The notes under the pieces: generated by a model | Told to the model about the DNA's origin: nothing | What the model saw: the letters and a program-made list of their open reading frames with translations, nothing else | The model's database searches: none | NCBI RefSeq assembly: GCF_001550065.1 | Contig: NZ_LRUB01000029.1 | Span: 1-64,000, forward strand | Direction: 5' to 3' | Length of the DNA: 64,000 nt | From: Kordiimonas lipolytica | GTDB taxonomy: Bacteria > Pseudomonadota > Alphaproteobacteria > Sphingomonadales > Kordiimonadaceae | Shown: in pieces, positions 1 through 8,770 of the stretch | How positions within the stretch are numbered: position 1 is the stretch's first letter | Layout of the letters: every line of letters begins with the position of its first letter | Translations under genes and position numbers: made by a program

Positions 1-902
1 GTGGCAACACAGACGCGCGCGCGCCCATCCCGCATCGCCTGCAGGGCGTGGCTGCGTTCGTTCTGACTCAGTTCACCCGACAAGGCCACAACCGAAAAGC
101 CACGGTTATTGAGGCGGCTCGTCATATGGTTCACTTCAGCACGCGTGCTGCAAAAGATGATGGTGTTCGGCGCTTCGAAATAACGGATCACATTGATGAT
201 GCCGTTTTCTTTGTCATTGGGTGCCAGCATCAGGGCGCGATATTCGATGTCCTGGTGCTGCTTCGTATCGCTTTTGGTTTCAATGCGGATGGCATCGCGC
301 TGATAGCGTTTGGCAAGCCCCATAATCGATTTCGGCACGGTCGCAGAGAACAAAAGCGTCCGGCGGTGATCCGGCGCTGTATCCAGCATATATTCCAGAT
401 CATCCCGAAAACCGAGATCAAGCATTTCGTCAGCTTCATCAAGAACAACAGCACGCAGCGCTGTCATATCAAGCGAGCCCCGTTCAATATGGTCGCGCAA
501 CCGGCCGGGTGTGCCAACCACAATGTGCGCGCCCCGGTCCAGACTGCGGCGCTCCGTGCGCATATCCATCCCGCCAACACAGGTGGCAATGGTTGCCCCA
601 GCCAGTTCATAGAGCCATTCAAGCTCGCGCTTCACTTGAAGGGCAAGCTCACGCGTGGGCGCGATCACGAGCGCCAGTGGCGCGTGTGCCTGGGTGAGCT
701 TTTCAGCCCCCTCAAGAATATCGGGCGCAAGGGCAAGGCCGAAAGCAACTGTTTTGCCAGACCCCGTTTGTGCAGAAACGAGAGCGTCAGCGCCAACAAG
801 GCCCGGGGCCAGCATTTCTTTCTGCACGGGTGTGAGAGAAGTATAGCCGCGTTTTGTTAACGCCTGGCCAAGCGCCGGAACGACACCATCAAATTCTGTC
901 AT
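1..902 (-). CDS. DEAD-box ATP-dependent RNA helicase (partial, C-terminus outside window)
   Basis: Read on the minus strand, the protein starts MTEFDGVVPALGQAL and carries the helicase motifs in order: the Q-motif region (LTPVQKEML), Walker A AQTGSGKT near residue 46, PTRELA, the GG and TPGR motifs, DEAD within VLDEADEMLDLGF, and SAT within LFSATVP. The start of the second RecA-like lobe follows. The family unwinds or remodels RNA duplexes using ATP, typically in ribosome assembly, cold adaptation or RNA decay. The coding frame runs off the left edge of the window, so the C-terminal tail that separates RhlE, DeaD/CsdA and DbpA types is not visible and no symbol is given. Confidence 0.93.
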   Translation of the reverse strand, partial: MTEFDGVVPALGQALTKRGYTSLTPVQKEMLAPGLVGADALVSAQTGSGKTVAFGLALAPDILEGAEKLTQAHAPLALVIAPTRELALQVKRELEWLYELAGATIATCVGGMDMRTERRSLDRGAHIVVGTPGRLRDHIERGSLDMTALRAVVLDEADEMLDLGFRDDLEYMLDTAPDHRRTLLFSATVPKSIMGLAKRYQRDAIRIETKSDTKQHQDIEYRALMLAPNDKENGIINVIRYFEAPNTIIFCSTRAEVNHMTSRLNNRGFSVVALSGELSQNERSHALQAMRDGRARVCVA

Positions 903-1303
903 TGTTTTCTTTCGGAAACGGGTTTTAAGCGCAAAACTGCCAGCTAACCGCCTTAACCAGCTCATCGCATTAGGAAGACCGCAGGGATACTGCCAAGCGT
1001 GCGCCAAAACAAGCTCAATTTTGCCTGCCTATTGTAGACCGAGTTCAGGCGAAGCACCATGAAAAGCTGCGCCCTATGACTAAGATGTTTCATTACCTAT
1101 GAAATTTTTCGATTGATGTAGAATAAAGGCACGAAACCGCAAGGGTGGAAAAGCAGCCAGTCCATGACAACGGGTTGAATGTCGGCTATCGGCCAGAAGC
1201 GGACGTGAGGAAGCCACATTATCTTGTCGTAAGAATAGTCACTTTCTGACCCAAAGAAGACGTGTGATGTCGGCTTTTCGCTATAAACCGAGTACCAACA
1301 AAA
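903..1303. other. gene-free interval with degenerate palindromic motifs
   Basis: No convincing coding frame is seen between the helicase start and the amidohydrolase stop. The helicase promoter must lie here. The interval also contains a short inverted repeat (TTTCAT/ATGAAA, 1088-1104) and two stretches, 1179-1208 and 1244-1263, that resemble degraded copies of a GTCCGCTTTGGGTC-type repeat. A similar stretch occurs at 21364-21383. Confidence 0.5.
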
Positions 1304-3064
1304 CTAATCATTGCGCTCAAAAACCTTGCTTCCATCGATATAGACCTGCAGCGTAGTGGTTTCATGGATGCGGTTGCTCTGCACTTTATAGGGGTTCTGG
1401 CCCACCAGGATCATGTCGGCCTTCATCCCAAGGTCGAGGATGCCAACCTCATCGGCATCACCCATCGCCCGAGCGCCATTTTGGGTCATGATCTTCATGG
1501 CCTCTTCGATGCTAATGGCCTGCCCTGTGTTCAGCGGTTCTCCTGTGCCCGGTGTGCGCCTGGTCACCATCGTCTCAATCGCCAGCCAAGGGTTAACGGA
1601 CGGCACCACGGACCAGTCCGATCCAGCGATCACGTTGGCGCCGCTCATCAGCGCGTCGCGAATGGGAACAAAGCGATCCATCCGGCCCCAGCCAACCGCC
1701 TTGGCGACATCAGCTGTGATGGGTGTCGGGTACCAGATGTAGGGAGAAAACTCCCACGTCACGCCCGCCTGTTTGGCTTTTGCGAAATCTTCTGGTGCCA
1801 CGAAACTGGCGTGCGCCACCGTATGGGCGGGACCGCCATCGCCATTTTCCTGTCGAGCGTGCGCCACCACCTCTATGGCGGCCCGCACGGCTGCGTCCCC
1901 CGTTGCATGGAATTTGACATGCAGTCCCTCCCGGTCAAAGCGAGTTACAACATCCCGGAGCATGTCTGACGGCACAAAAAGGATGCCTTTTGTTGCCGCT
2001 TCGTCGTGGCTTGCGCGCACATAGGGCTCCAGCATCGCGCCTGTGTGGCTTTCCGTTGGCACACCGTCGAGGAACATTTTCACGCAGTCCAGCTTCAACC
2101 GGCCTTTGGCATAGTGGAAGCGGTCACGGATCAAGGCTTCGGTTGCCGTGCGGGAAAATTCGGGCGCAGGGTTCCAGACGATACAGCCGCGCACGCGCTG
2201 CTTGATGGCGCCCGATGCTGCAAGGTCAGACAGGGCCTGGATATCGCCGTAGCGTGTGGACGCGTTGGTGAAAGACGTGATGCCGTACGAAAGCATGGTC
2301 TGGCTTGCGTATTCAATAGCCTGCCGCTTGGCTTCAAGACTTGGCGGCGGCATATGGCGGATCACCAGGTCAACCGCAGTTTCACGAAATACACCTGTCG
2401 GCTCGCCGTTTTCATCGCGTTCGATCACACCGCCCGAAACTTCCGGCGTATCGCGGCCAATACCTGCCTGTTTCAGGGCGGCCGAGTTGACCCAGATGCT
2501 GTGGTGCGCCTCGTCATTCAGGACAACCGGATTGTCAGGCGACACGTCATCAAGATATTTGCGGTGCATCTCGCCCTGCGCAAAAGCGCCCGCGACCCAG
2601 TTTCCGCCTTCGATCCAGTCGCCAGCATTTGACCGCGCCACACAGTTCCGCACAATTTCCGTCACGGCCCCAAGGCCCGCCGAAGATGGCAACGAACAGG
2701 AAAACAGTTTCTCCATGCCGGCGAACTGGGCGTGCACATGCATGTCGTAAAGGCCGGGCAGCATCGTTTTGCCCGCAAGGTCGATCACTTGCGTATCCGG
2801 CCCGGTGAAGGCATCCACATCCTGACCCAGAGCGACAATAACGCCTTCCCGAACGGCGAGCGCCGACGTCCAGCCGGTTGCTGTCTTGATCTCGCCATTC
2901 AGGAACACCGTATCGGCCTTCACCGCCTGGCGGGCTTCATACATGTCAGGATCCACGACCGCAGACTGTGCCCAACCTAGCTGACTGGCCGCCAGAGGTG
3001 CCAGTGCCAGGGCAAGGCCGAAAAAGGTCTTAAGATAGCGTCTAGGTCTGATATCCGTGGTCAT
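1304..3064 (-). CDS. Secreted metal-dependent amidohydrolase (Amidohydro_3 / YtcJ-like)
   Basis: The 586-residue protein has an N-terminal signal peptide: basic RPRRYLK, a hydrophobic stretch, and likely cleavage after about residue 33 (GWAQS). It therefore probably acts in the periplasm. The amidohydrolase core shows the HxH metal pair at H109/H111 (DMHVHAQF), later histidine sites (HATGDA) and the distal Asp region GSDWSVVPSVNPW. The family hydrolyses amide, imide or related C-N bonds on small molecules. A good ribosome-binding site (AAGGAAGG) precedes the ATG at 3064. It lies at the outer edge of the catabolic island, so it could release a substrate for uptake, but the substrate is unknown. 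Length is normal for YtcJ-type enzymes. Confidence 0.85.
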   Translation of the reverse strand: MTTDIRPRRYLKTFFGLALALAPLAASQLGWAQSAVVDPDMYEARQAVKADTVFLNGEIKTATGWTSALAVREGVIVALGQDVDAFTGPDTQVIDLAGKTMLPGLYDMHVHAQFAGMEKLFSCSLPSSAGLGAVTEIVRNCVARSNAGDWIEGGNWVAGAFAQGEMHRKYLDDVSPDNPVVLNDEAHHSIWVNSAALKQAGIGRDTPEVSGGVIERDENGEPTGVFRETAVDLVIRHMPPPSLEAKRQAIEYASQTMLSYGITSFTNASTRYGDIQALSDLAASGAIKQRVRGCIVWNPAPEFSRTATEALIRDRFHYAKGRLKLDCVKMFLDGVPTESHTGAMLEPYVRASHDEAATKGILFVPSDMLRDVVTRFDREGLHVKFHATGDAAVRAAIEVVAHARQENGDGGPAHTVAHASFVAPEDFAKAKQAGVTWEFSPYIWYPTPITADVAKAVGWGRMDRFVPIRDALMSGANVIAGSDWSVVPSVNPWLAIETMVTRRTPGTGEPLNTGQAISIEEAMKIMTQNGARAMGDADEVGILDLGMKADMILVGQNPYKVQSNRIHETTTLQVYIDGSKVFERND

Positions 3065-3102
3065 AACCAGCCTTCCTTTGCCCGTAGCGGTGCACCTGTG
3101 GT

Positions 3103-3669
3103 CTAGAATTTATATACTTTCAGAAGAACGGTCAAAAGCCCGCGTATTTTTGACCCTCCGGCCAGGTCGGTGGCAAGACGGTCCAATGTGTCATAGAAAC
3201 CCAGGGCGGGTAACGCCTCATTGACCCGCGCAACCTGCGCAGGCTTGAGGCCATGCCTGACCTTGCCCTTGGTGGCATCCACCCAGTCCGCCTTCCTGAC
3301 GGCATTCACCACGTCAGCATTCGGCCCCTTGTAGGCGGATATCTTGTGGTGCCAATGGATGATGGCCCGCAAAAGCCCCTCATCAAGACCCCAGCCGTGT
3401 TCTGCATTGGCTGCCAGCGCCGCCTGTTCTGAAGGCTCAAGATACGCCAGCGCATTGTCAGTCCAGAGGCCAATATCATGATACACAAGGGTAACCTCAA
3501 CGGCCTTCTTGTGGGTTTCATCCCCTTGCAGAAAATGGAGGCTATAGGTCAGCACGCGGTAGATATGATTTCGGTAACCCGGAAGGTCGTCGCCGATTAC
3601 AGGAGCAAGCTCCTGCAGCAGCGCCTCCACCACTTCAGACTCCGTGATAATCTGCAATTCTCCGGTCAT
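3103..3669 (-). CDS. HD-domain small hydrolase-like protein
   Basis: A 188-residue protein. The ATG at 3669 (MTGELQIITE) is preferred over the longer open frame because the extra N-terminal part looks non-coding and AGGGGC precedes this ATG. An HD-type metal-binding pattern is visible: an early histidine in NHIYRVLTY, the HD doublet in VYHDIGLW, and later histidines in AEHGW and IIHWHHK. HD proteins hydrolyse phosphate esters, often of nucleotides, but this subgroup has no defined substrate. It lies 38 bp upstream of the amidohydrolase on the same strand and may share its transcript. The link to the catabolic cluster is by position only. Confidence 0.7.
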   Translation of the reverse strand: MTGELQIITESEVVEALLQELAPVIGDDLPGYRNHIYRVLTYSLHFLQGDETHKKAVEVTLVYHDIGLWTDNALAYLEPSEQAALAANAEHGWGLDEGLLRAIIHWHHKISAYKGPNADVVNAVRKADWVDATKGKVRHGLKPAQVARVNEALPALGFYDTLDRLATDLAGGSKIRGLLTVLLKVYKF

Positions 3670-3851
3670 GCCAGCCCCTGTATCTTGAGAATGTCTTCGC
3701 CGCAGACTAGCTGCACCAGCCATCTGATGACTTTGCAGACGCGGCCAAACTGGTACGATCAACGCCCTAAGGCGAAAATTGACCGGAAATGCCATGATCT
3801 CCGGGCCAGTATCGACGACGTTTGGAAACGTAAAACAACCGGAGCCCGCGA

Positions 3852-5042
3852 ATGTCCCTTTTTCGAGCCAGATCGGATTTCGATCCTGATCGCACATCGT
3901 CTATTACAGCTGCGGTCCTCCTCAGCATATCCGCCAACATCTCCTTCATTATCCAGCCGGGGCTGGTTGGCGGTTTCGTTGAAGTGCTTGGCCTGAGCGA
4001 AGAGGCTGCGGGACAACTGGCGGCCATGGAAATGTTTGGTGTTGCGAGCGCCACCATTGTACTCGCGATTGCCAGCCTTCGGGTGAACTGGCGTACGAGC
4101 CTCGCGCTTTTTGCCCTGATCGCTGTAGTGGGGAACTATTTTTCCGCCAATGCGGACGGGATGGAACAGCTGTCACAAGCGCGGTTCGTCGCTGGGTTCG
4201 GGCACGGAGGGCTGATTTCGCTCAGTTTCTCTGCCATTGGCCTGACGACAAGAACAGACAGGAACCTGGGCATCTATCTGACCGTGCTTTTGTCCTATGG
4301 TGCACTAGGCCTCTTGTTCATGCCGTACCTATTGGACAGTATCGGCATCAACGGCTTGTTCATCGCGTTCGGCGTTGCAGCCCTGATGGCCCTGTTCGCC
4401 CTGCCCTTCATGCCGTCAGGCCCCAAGAAGGCAGAGGAAATTGAAGTACCAAGCGGGCCCATGCGCTGGAAGCTTTTGCTTCCCACGCTATTGGGTTTTC
4501 TGGCCTACAATATCAGCCAGGGTATCGCCTGGGCCTATCTGTTCCTGATCGGGCTTTCTGGCGGCCTTGAAGAACAGGCCGTGGCCAATGCCATGTTCAT
4601 CTCGCAGGTATTTGGCGTAGTGGGTGCCATCCTCGCCGTTGTTATTTCCGCCAAGGTGTTTGGCCGCTTTGGGCCGATCACCCTGGGCGTGCTGGGTGGG
4701 GCGGCCTTTATCGCGCTCCTGATGCCTGGCGTTACCTTCGTGACTTACCTGGTGGCCGTCTGCGGCTTTAACCTGGCCTGGAACAAGGTGCTTCCCTTCA
4801 TTCTGGCCGCCATTGCTGATTTCGACGTGCGCGGACGCGTGATGAGTTTTGCGCTGGCGATCCAGATGGGCGGGCTTGCCATCGGCCCCTATATCGCATC
4901 GCGTGTAGTCGGCGATGGCAACTTTTTCGCAGTCGAGCTTGCGAGCGTGCTGTTCTTTATTGTCGGGTATGTGCTTCTGATCATCCCCATCATGGCGCAC
5001 CAGAAAGTTCTGCGCGTCCATCACACATCAGCAGAAGCGTAG
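3852..5042 (+). CDS. Major facilitator superfamily transporter
   Basis: A 396-residue integral membrane protein with about twelve hydrophobic segments in two halves, the usual MFS length. The ATG at 3852 is preceded by GGAG at suitable spacing. It is transcribed divergently from the HD protein and converges with the aldehyde dehydrogenase that ends at 5064, leaving only 21 bp. Its position in the island suggests uptake of the substrate or export of an intermediate. MFS substrate cannot be inferred from the sequence. Confidence 0.88.
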   Translation: MSLFRARSDFDPDRTSSITAAVLLSISANISFIIQPGLVGGFVEVLGLSEEAAGQLAAMEMFGVASATIVLAIASLRVNWRTSLALFALIAVVGNYFSANADGMEQLSQARFVAGFGHGGLISLSFSAIGLTTRTDRNLGIYLTVLLSYGALGLLFMPYLLDSIGINGLFIAFGVAALMALFALPFMPSGPKKAEEIEVPSGPMRWKLLLPTLLGFLAYNISQGIAWAYLFLIGLSGGLEEQAVANAMFISQVFGVVGAILAVVISAKVFGRFGPITLGVLGGAAFIALLMPGVTFVTYLVAVCGFNLAWNKVLPFILAAIADFDVRGRVMSFALAIQMGGLAIGPYIASRVVGDGNFFAVELASVLFFIVGYVLLIIPIMAHQKVLRVHHTSAEA

Positions 5043-5063
5043 GAAAATGGGATCGGTGCCAGC

Positions 5064-6494
5064 CTATGCGCTGGCACCGTAAACGGATTTGAGTTCCAGG
5101 AATTCTTCAAGGCCGTATCGGCCCCATTCCCGCCCATTGCCGGACATCTTGTAGCCACCGAACGGTGCGGCGCTATCAAGCCCTGCACCATTGATGTGGA
5201 CCATACCGGACCTCAGTTCATTCGCGACAGCGACAGCCTCTTCCCGGTTTTCCGCCCATACGGCACCAGAGAGGCCATAATCTGAATCGTTGGCAATCTC
5301 GATCGCCTCTTCCTTACTGTCGTAGCCCATCAAGGCAGCAACAGGCCCGAAGATTTCTTCGCGGAAGATTGTCATATCCCGGCGCACATCACCAAACAGG
5401 GTTGGAGCTACGAAATAGCCCCGGTCAAGCCCTGCCGGGCGGTCAGGGCCGCCCGTGAGGCATGTAGCCCCTTCCCTGATGCCCGCTTCGATCATGCTGA
5501 CAACCCGGCCATACTGGGTTTTGTTGGCGACGGGTCCAAGGTCGACATCCTCATCGGGGTTGCCCACCTTCAGCGCCTCTGCAGCTTTCACCGCAATCGT
5601 CACCGCTTCTTCATATCGGTCATTGGGAACGAGAATGCGGGTTCTGGCGTTGCAGGACTGGCCGCTGTTGTCCATCACGCCCTGAACGCATTTGGTAACG
5701 GCCGTTTCAAGGTCTGCGCTGGGCAAGATGATGGCCGCGGACTTGCCGCCCAGTTCCAGCGACACCCGCTTGATGGAAGGTGCTGCTGCCTGGGAAATGG
5801 CGACGCCCGCGCGGGTAGAGCCCGTGAAGGAAACCATATCCACGTCCCGGTGGCTGGTGAGCGGGGCACCAACCCCGACACCATCCCCATGCACCAGGTT
5901 GAACACGCCCTTCGGCACACCAACTTCATGCATGACTTCGGCAAGGATCACCGCGTCAAACGGCGCGAGCTCGCTAGGTTTCAGCACCATGGTGCAGCCG
6001 GCGGCCAACGCCGGTGCCACCTTGGTCGCGATCTGGTTAAGCGGCCAGTTCCAAGGCGTGATCAGGGCACAAACCCCAATAGGCTCATGCCTGACCGTCG
6101 TGGTACCAAGCTTTTCTGAAAAAGCGAAGCTATCCAGCTCCCTGATGACCTGACCGAAATGCTGGGGCCCGGAAGGCGCCTGCGCGCCCTTGGCCAAGGC
6201 CATCGGCGCACCCATCGCCTGCGATATGCCGTAAGCGATCTCATCATTGCGCTCGATCAGCTTGGCGTTGATGGCCTCAAGCAGCTCCCGGCGTTCTGCC
6301 ACACTTGTGCGCGCGAAAGCCGGGAACGCGGCTTTGGCGGCCGCGACTGCCCGGTCCACATCCGCTGCTGTGCCGAATGCAATCTCCGCCACCGATTCCT
6401 CGGTGGCGGGGTTGATCACCGCGTGGGTTTCACACCCCCCGGGCTGGTACCAGGCACCATCAACATAGAAGCGGGTGGCGTCAGGCAGCTGCAT
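5064..6494 (-). CDS. NAD(P)-dependent aldehyde dehydrogenase
   Basis: Start at 6494 (MQLPDATRFYVDG) gives 476 residues. GGAGG lies just upstream, and the preceding gene ends 4 bp away, so the two are translationally close. Typical ALDH features are present: ITPWNWP, the FTGSTRAG cofactor loop, the general base E247 in LELGGKS, and the catalytic C281 in GQSCNAR. The enzyme oxidises an aldehyde to a carboxylate in the cytoplasm. It forms a two-gene operon with the FAH-fold enzyme, which points to a role in a ring-cleavage or side-chain oxidation route. The aldehyde substrate is unknown. Confidence 0.9.
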   Translation of the reverse strand: MQLPDATRFYVDGAWYQPGGCETHAVINPATEESVAEIAFGTAADVDRAVAAAKAAFPAFARTSVAERRELLEAINAKLIERNDEIAYGISQAMGAPMALAKGAQAPSGPQHFGQVIRELDSFAFSEKLGTTTVRHEPIGVCALITPWNWPLNQIATKVAPALAAGCTMVLKPSELAPFDAVILAEVMHEVGVPKGVFNLVHGDGVGVGAPLTSHRDVDMVSFTGSTRAGVAISQAAAPSIKRVSLELGGKSAAIILPSADLETAVTKCVQGVMDNSGQSCNARTRILVPNDRYEEAVTIAVKAAEALKVGNPDEDVDLGPVANKTQYGRVVSMIEAGIREGATCLTGGPDRPAGLDRGYFVAPTLFGDVRRDMTIFREEIFGPVAALMGYDSKEEAIEIANDSDYGLSGAVWAENREEAVAVANELRSGMVHINGAGLDSAAPFGGYKMSGNGREWGRYGLEEFLELKSVYGASA

Positions 6495-6498
6495 TGGG

Positions 6499-7383
6499 TC
6501 AATCCTCCAGCTTGGATTTGTAGAATTTGGCGCCCTGGCCACCAGCTGCGCGCTTGCCGCGGTGCTCCCAGTCGCCACCCATGGCTGTGGAAATCACCTC
6601 TTCCGATTCCGTTGGCTGGGCGCCAACATCATCGCGGATTGGCGCCGGGCCTTCAACAATGCGGTTCGTCAGCTTGCCAAGGCCTTCGACTTCCACTTCA
6701 ACCACATCACCGGGCTGGACCGGGCGGCTGTTCGCGGGCGTGCCGGACAAGAGGACATCGCCCGGTTCCAGCGTAATGGTACGCGCGATATCGGCCACCA
6801 GATAGTGCATGTCCCATTCCATGTTGTCGGTATTGTCTTCCTGAACCACCTTGCCGTTCACGATGGTACGGATCACCTTGTTCTTGAAATCCCACCCTTC
6901 CACAAGGCCGGGGCCCAAGGGGCAAAGCGTGTCAGAGCCTTTGACCCGCAGCATGGAGCCGGCATCCGTATCGCGGAAGTCATGAAGGCCATAGTCGTTC
7001 GCGACGGTATAGCCCGCGATATAGTCACCGGCTTCATCGGGCGAGATATTCTTGCAGTGCTTGCCAATGACAATAGCGATCTCACCTTCATAGTTCAGGT
7101 ATTTGCAACGCTTCGGCCGCACGATGTCGCCCTTGTGGGTATTGAGGGCCGTCAGCGGCTTGTGGAAATAGGTTGGCGAGCTGCCAAGCTTGGTCATGAA
7201 CTCATCTACCCGGCTATGGTAATTCAGGTGCACACAGATAATCTTGCTGGGGGCAACAGGCGGCAGATGAACGGCCTCGTCCACATGCACTTTCCTGCCA
7301 TCCTTGGCCACCAGCCAGTCGCCGTCACGCGTTGTCAGAATCGGGTAACCGTCCAGCAGAATTTTGCGATACTCAGTTGTCAT
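6499..7383 (-). CDS. Fumarylacetoacetate hydrolase-fold enzyme (HpaG/FAH type)
   Basis: Start at ATG 7383 (MTTEYRKILLDG) gives 294 residues. A GTG three codons earlier is open but sits less well relative to AAGG. The conserved FAH core is visible: the metal-site region YEGEIAIVIGK, then AGYTVANDYGLHDFRD, then GDVLLSGTPAN and the EVEVEGLG strand. Family members hydrolyse or decarboxylate/isomerise beta-diketo or 2-oxo-alkenedioate products of aromatic ring cleavage, for example HpaG in the homoprotocatechuate pathway. Together with the extradiol dioxygenase at 13019 and the ALDH at 8771 it would supply three steps of such a meta route. The exact reaction is inferred. Confidence 0.88.
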   Translation of the reverse strand: MTTEYRKILLDGYPILTTRDGDWLVAKDGRKVHVDEAVHLPPVAPSKIICVHLNYHSRVDEFMTKLGSSPTYFHKPLTALNTHKGDIVRPKRCKYLNYEGEIAIVIGKHCKNISPDEAGDYIAGYTVANDYGLHDFRDTDAGSMLRVKGSDTLCPLGPGLVEGWDFKNKVIRTIVNGKVVQEDNTDNMEWDMHYLVADIARTITLEPGDVLLSGTPANSRPVQPGDVVEVEVEGLGKLTNRIVEGPAPIRDDVGAQPTESEEVISTAMGGDWEHRGKRAAGGQGAKFYKSKLED

Positions 7384-7552
7384 TTTCTTCACCTTGGTCG
7401 GGACAGAGATAAAAATTCAAGCTTACCTTAAGTCGATCCTGTTCCCACTTTCTTGGCTAATGAGGACAAAAACAGTCCCCCCAGTAGCCAGCCCCCGGAA
7501 GTTCAGGGATAGTTGCAGTCGAAGTTTCAGTTCCAAATACAAGGGAATGCAC

Positions 7553-8356
7553 ATGACTGGTTTTTACTATCCCCGGACACAGTCCGGCAAATCGGCGATC
7601 CTGCCCCCGGTGCCATGGCACTATTCCGGTGAGTTGATCACCCTGGAATATCGCACACACCCGGAAGCTGTTGCAGCCCTTCTGCCGGAAGGGTTCGAGC
7701 TAGCCGACGACGATCCGGGCGCTGTTGCTGCCATCTGGGCAGACTGGCAAAGTTGCTCAGACGATTTCAATGAAATCCTTGACCCCGTGCGGTGCCAATA
7801 CAAGGAAATGTTCATCGTGATCCGGTGCAAGTACAAGGGCAAGCATTATTCCCGCTGCGCCTTTATCTGGGTTGATAAGGACTTTGCCATCCTGCGCGGC
7901 CAGCACCAGGGCTACCCCAAGAAGCTGGGCTCCATTCACATGAGCCGCCCGGTTACCCTTGGCAAAGCAGGCCCGCGCCTTGAAGCTGGTGGCAAATTCG
8001 GCGTAACGCTGGCGGCTTATGACCGGCGGCTGGCGGAAGGTGTCTTCACCATTACGGAAGAAGCCGAAAAGCCAGGCTTCGTCAATGGCCTGCCGATGGC
8101 GCACAATCGCTGGTATCCGGCGATTGAGACCAATGGCACCGACAGCCTTTCCGAAGTGGTGACCATGTCCGGCTTTGACGGCGAGATGGGGCGTTGCTTC
8201 ATGGGCGATTTCGACTTGACGTATTTCCCGTCACCGGTCGAGGAACTGGTTGACCTGCCAATAGTTGAGAAGATCGCCGGCTATTGGCACGAAGTGGGCG
8301 TTTCCTGGAAGGCCGGCACCACTCTTTCCCGCAAGACACTGCCTGACTTTCGGTGA
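7553..8356 (+). CDS. Acetoacetate decarboxylase-like protein
   Basis: Start at ATG 7553 (MTGFYYPRTQ) gives 267 residues. AAGGG stands 7-8 bases upstream, whereas the ATG at 7547 is too close to it. The acetoacetate decarboxylase fold is recognised by PEAVAALLPEGFEL near the N-terminus and GYPKKLGS, whose adjacent lysines K123/K124 match the Schiff-base lysine pair of true decarboxylases. A beta-keto acid decarboxylation is therefore plausible. Many family members act instead as aldolase- or dehydratase-like enzymes on pathway intermediates. It is divergent from the FAH gene, and its stop overlaps the next gene's GTG start. Confidence 0.82.
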   Translation: MTGFYYPRTQSGKSAILPPVPWHYSGELITLEYRTHPEAVAALLPEGFELADDDPGAVAAIWADWQSCSDDFNEILDPVRCQYKEMFIVIRCKYKGKHYSRCAFIWVDKDFAILRGQHQGYPKKLGSIHMSRPVTLGKAGPRLEAGGKFGVTLAAYDRRLAEGVFTITEEAEKPGFVNGLPMAHNRWYPAIETNGTDSLSEVVTMSGFDGEMGRCFMGDFDLTYFPSPVEELVDLPIVEKIAGYWHEVGVSWKAGTTLSRKTLPDFR

Positions 8357-8685
8357 TAACTAACCCCAGCATCTGTCATGCCCATGTCTATTTTGATGTG
8401 GGCATGACGCACGTTGCCACAAACGTTTGCCGCAGGGCAGCCGAAAAGTTTTCGCTTCAGATGGGGCGGGTTCATCAAAAGCCAGTCGGCCCGCATTCAA
8501 AGCCCAGCTGCCAACTGATCATTCCCCTCCCCAAACTTGAAACAGTCCTTCCCTGGCTGGACCATCACCGGCAGGGTCTGTCCGTCCTCATCCATTCGGT
8601 AACCGGCGATGACCTGGCCGACCATACGGACGGCTGTTTCTGGCTGGGCACGCCGCACCCTCTAAAGCTCAACATCTTCCAGTGA
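8353..8685 (+). CDS. DOPA 4,5-dioxygenase-like small protein
   Basis: A 110-residue protein starting at GTG 8353, overlapping the stop of the preceding gene by 4 bp (GTGA), so translational coupling is likely. The DOPA-dioxygenase family signature is seen: HAHVYFD near the start (H9, H11), VGPHSKPSCQ, a PWL segment, then GLSVLIHSVTGDDLADH and WLG. Plant and fungal members cleave the ring of DOPA. Bacterial homologues of this length are mostly uncharacterised but keep the histidines. Here it sits in a cluster that also has an unrelated class III extradiol dioxygenase. Confidence 0.82.
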   Translation: MITNPSICHAHVYFDVGMTHVATNVCRRAAEKFSLQMGRVHQKPVGPHSKPSCQLIIPLPKLETVLPWLDHHRQGLSVLIHSVTGDDLADHTDGCFWLGTPHPLKLNIFQ

Positions 8686-8694
8686 AAAAGCAAA

Positions 8695-8726
8695 TGGGCG
8701 GAGAGCCATGTTTGGCGCTCCGCCCA
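8695..8726 (+). terminator. Inverted repeat between convergent genes, probable terminator
   Basis: TGGGCGGAG pairs with CTCCGCCCA around a short loop, 10 bp after the DOPA-dioxygenase-like gene and before the convergent ALDH stop at 8771. There is no clear T-run, so intrinsic termination is possible but not strong. Confidence 0.5.
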
Positions 8727-8770
8727 ATCATTTCGGGCCGCTAGGAAGGGGAGGAAGTGAAAGCCCGAAA

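Noticed and set aside
3670..3897. Longer N-terminal extension of the HD protein
   Set aside because: The extra residues have no HD-family similarity and run under the divergent MFS promoter; the internal ATG at 3669 has the better ribosome-binding site.
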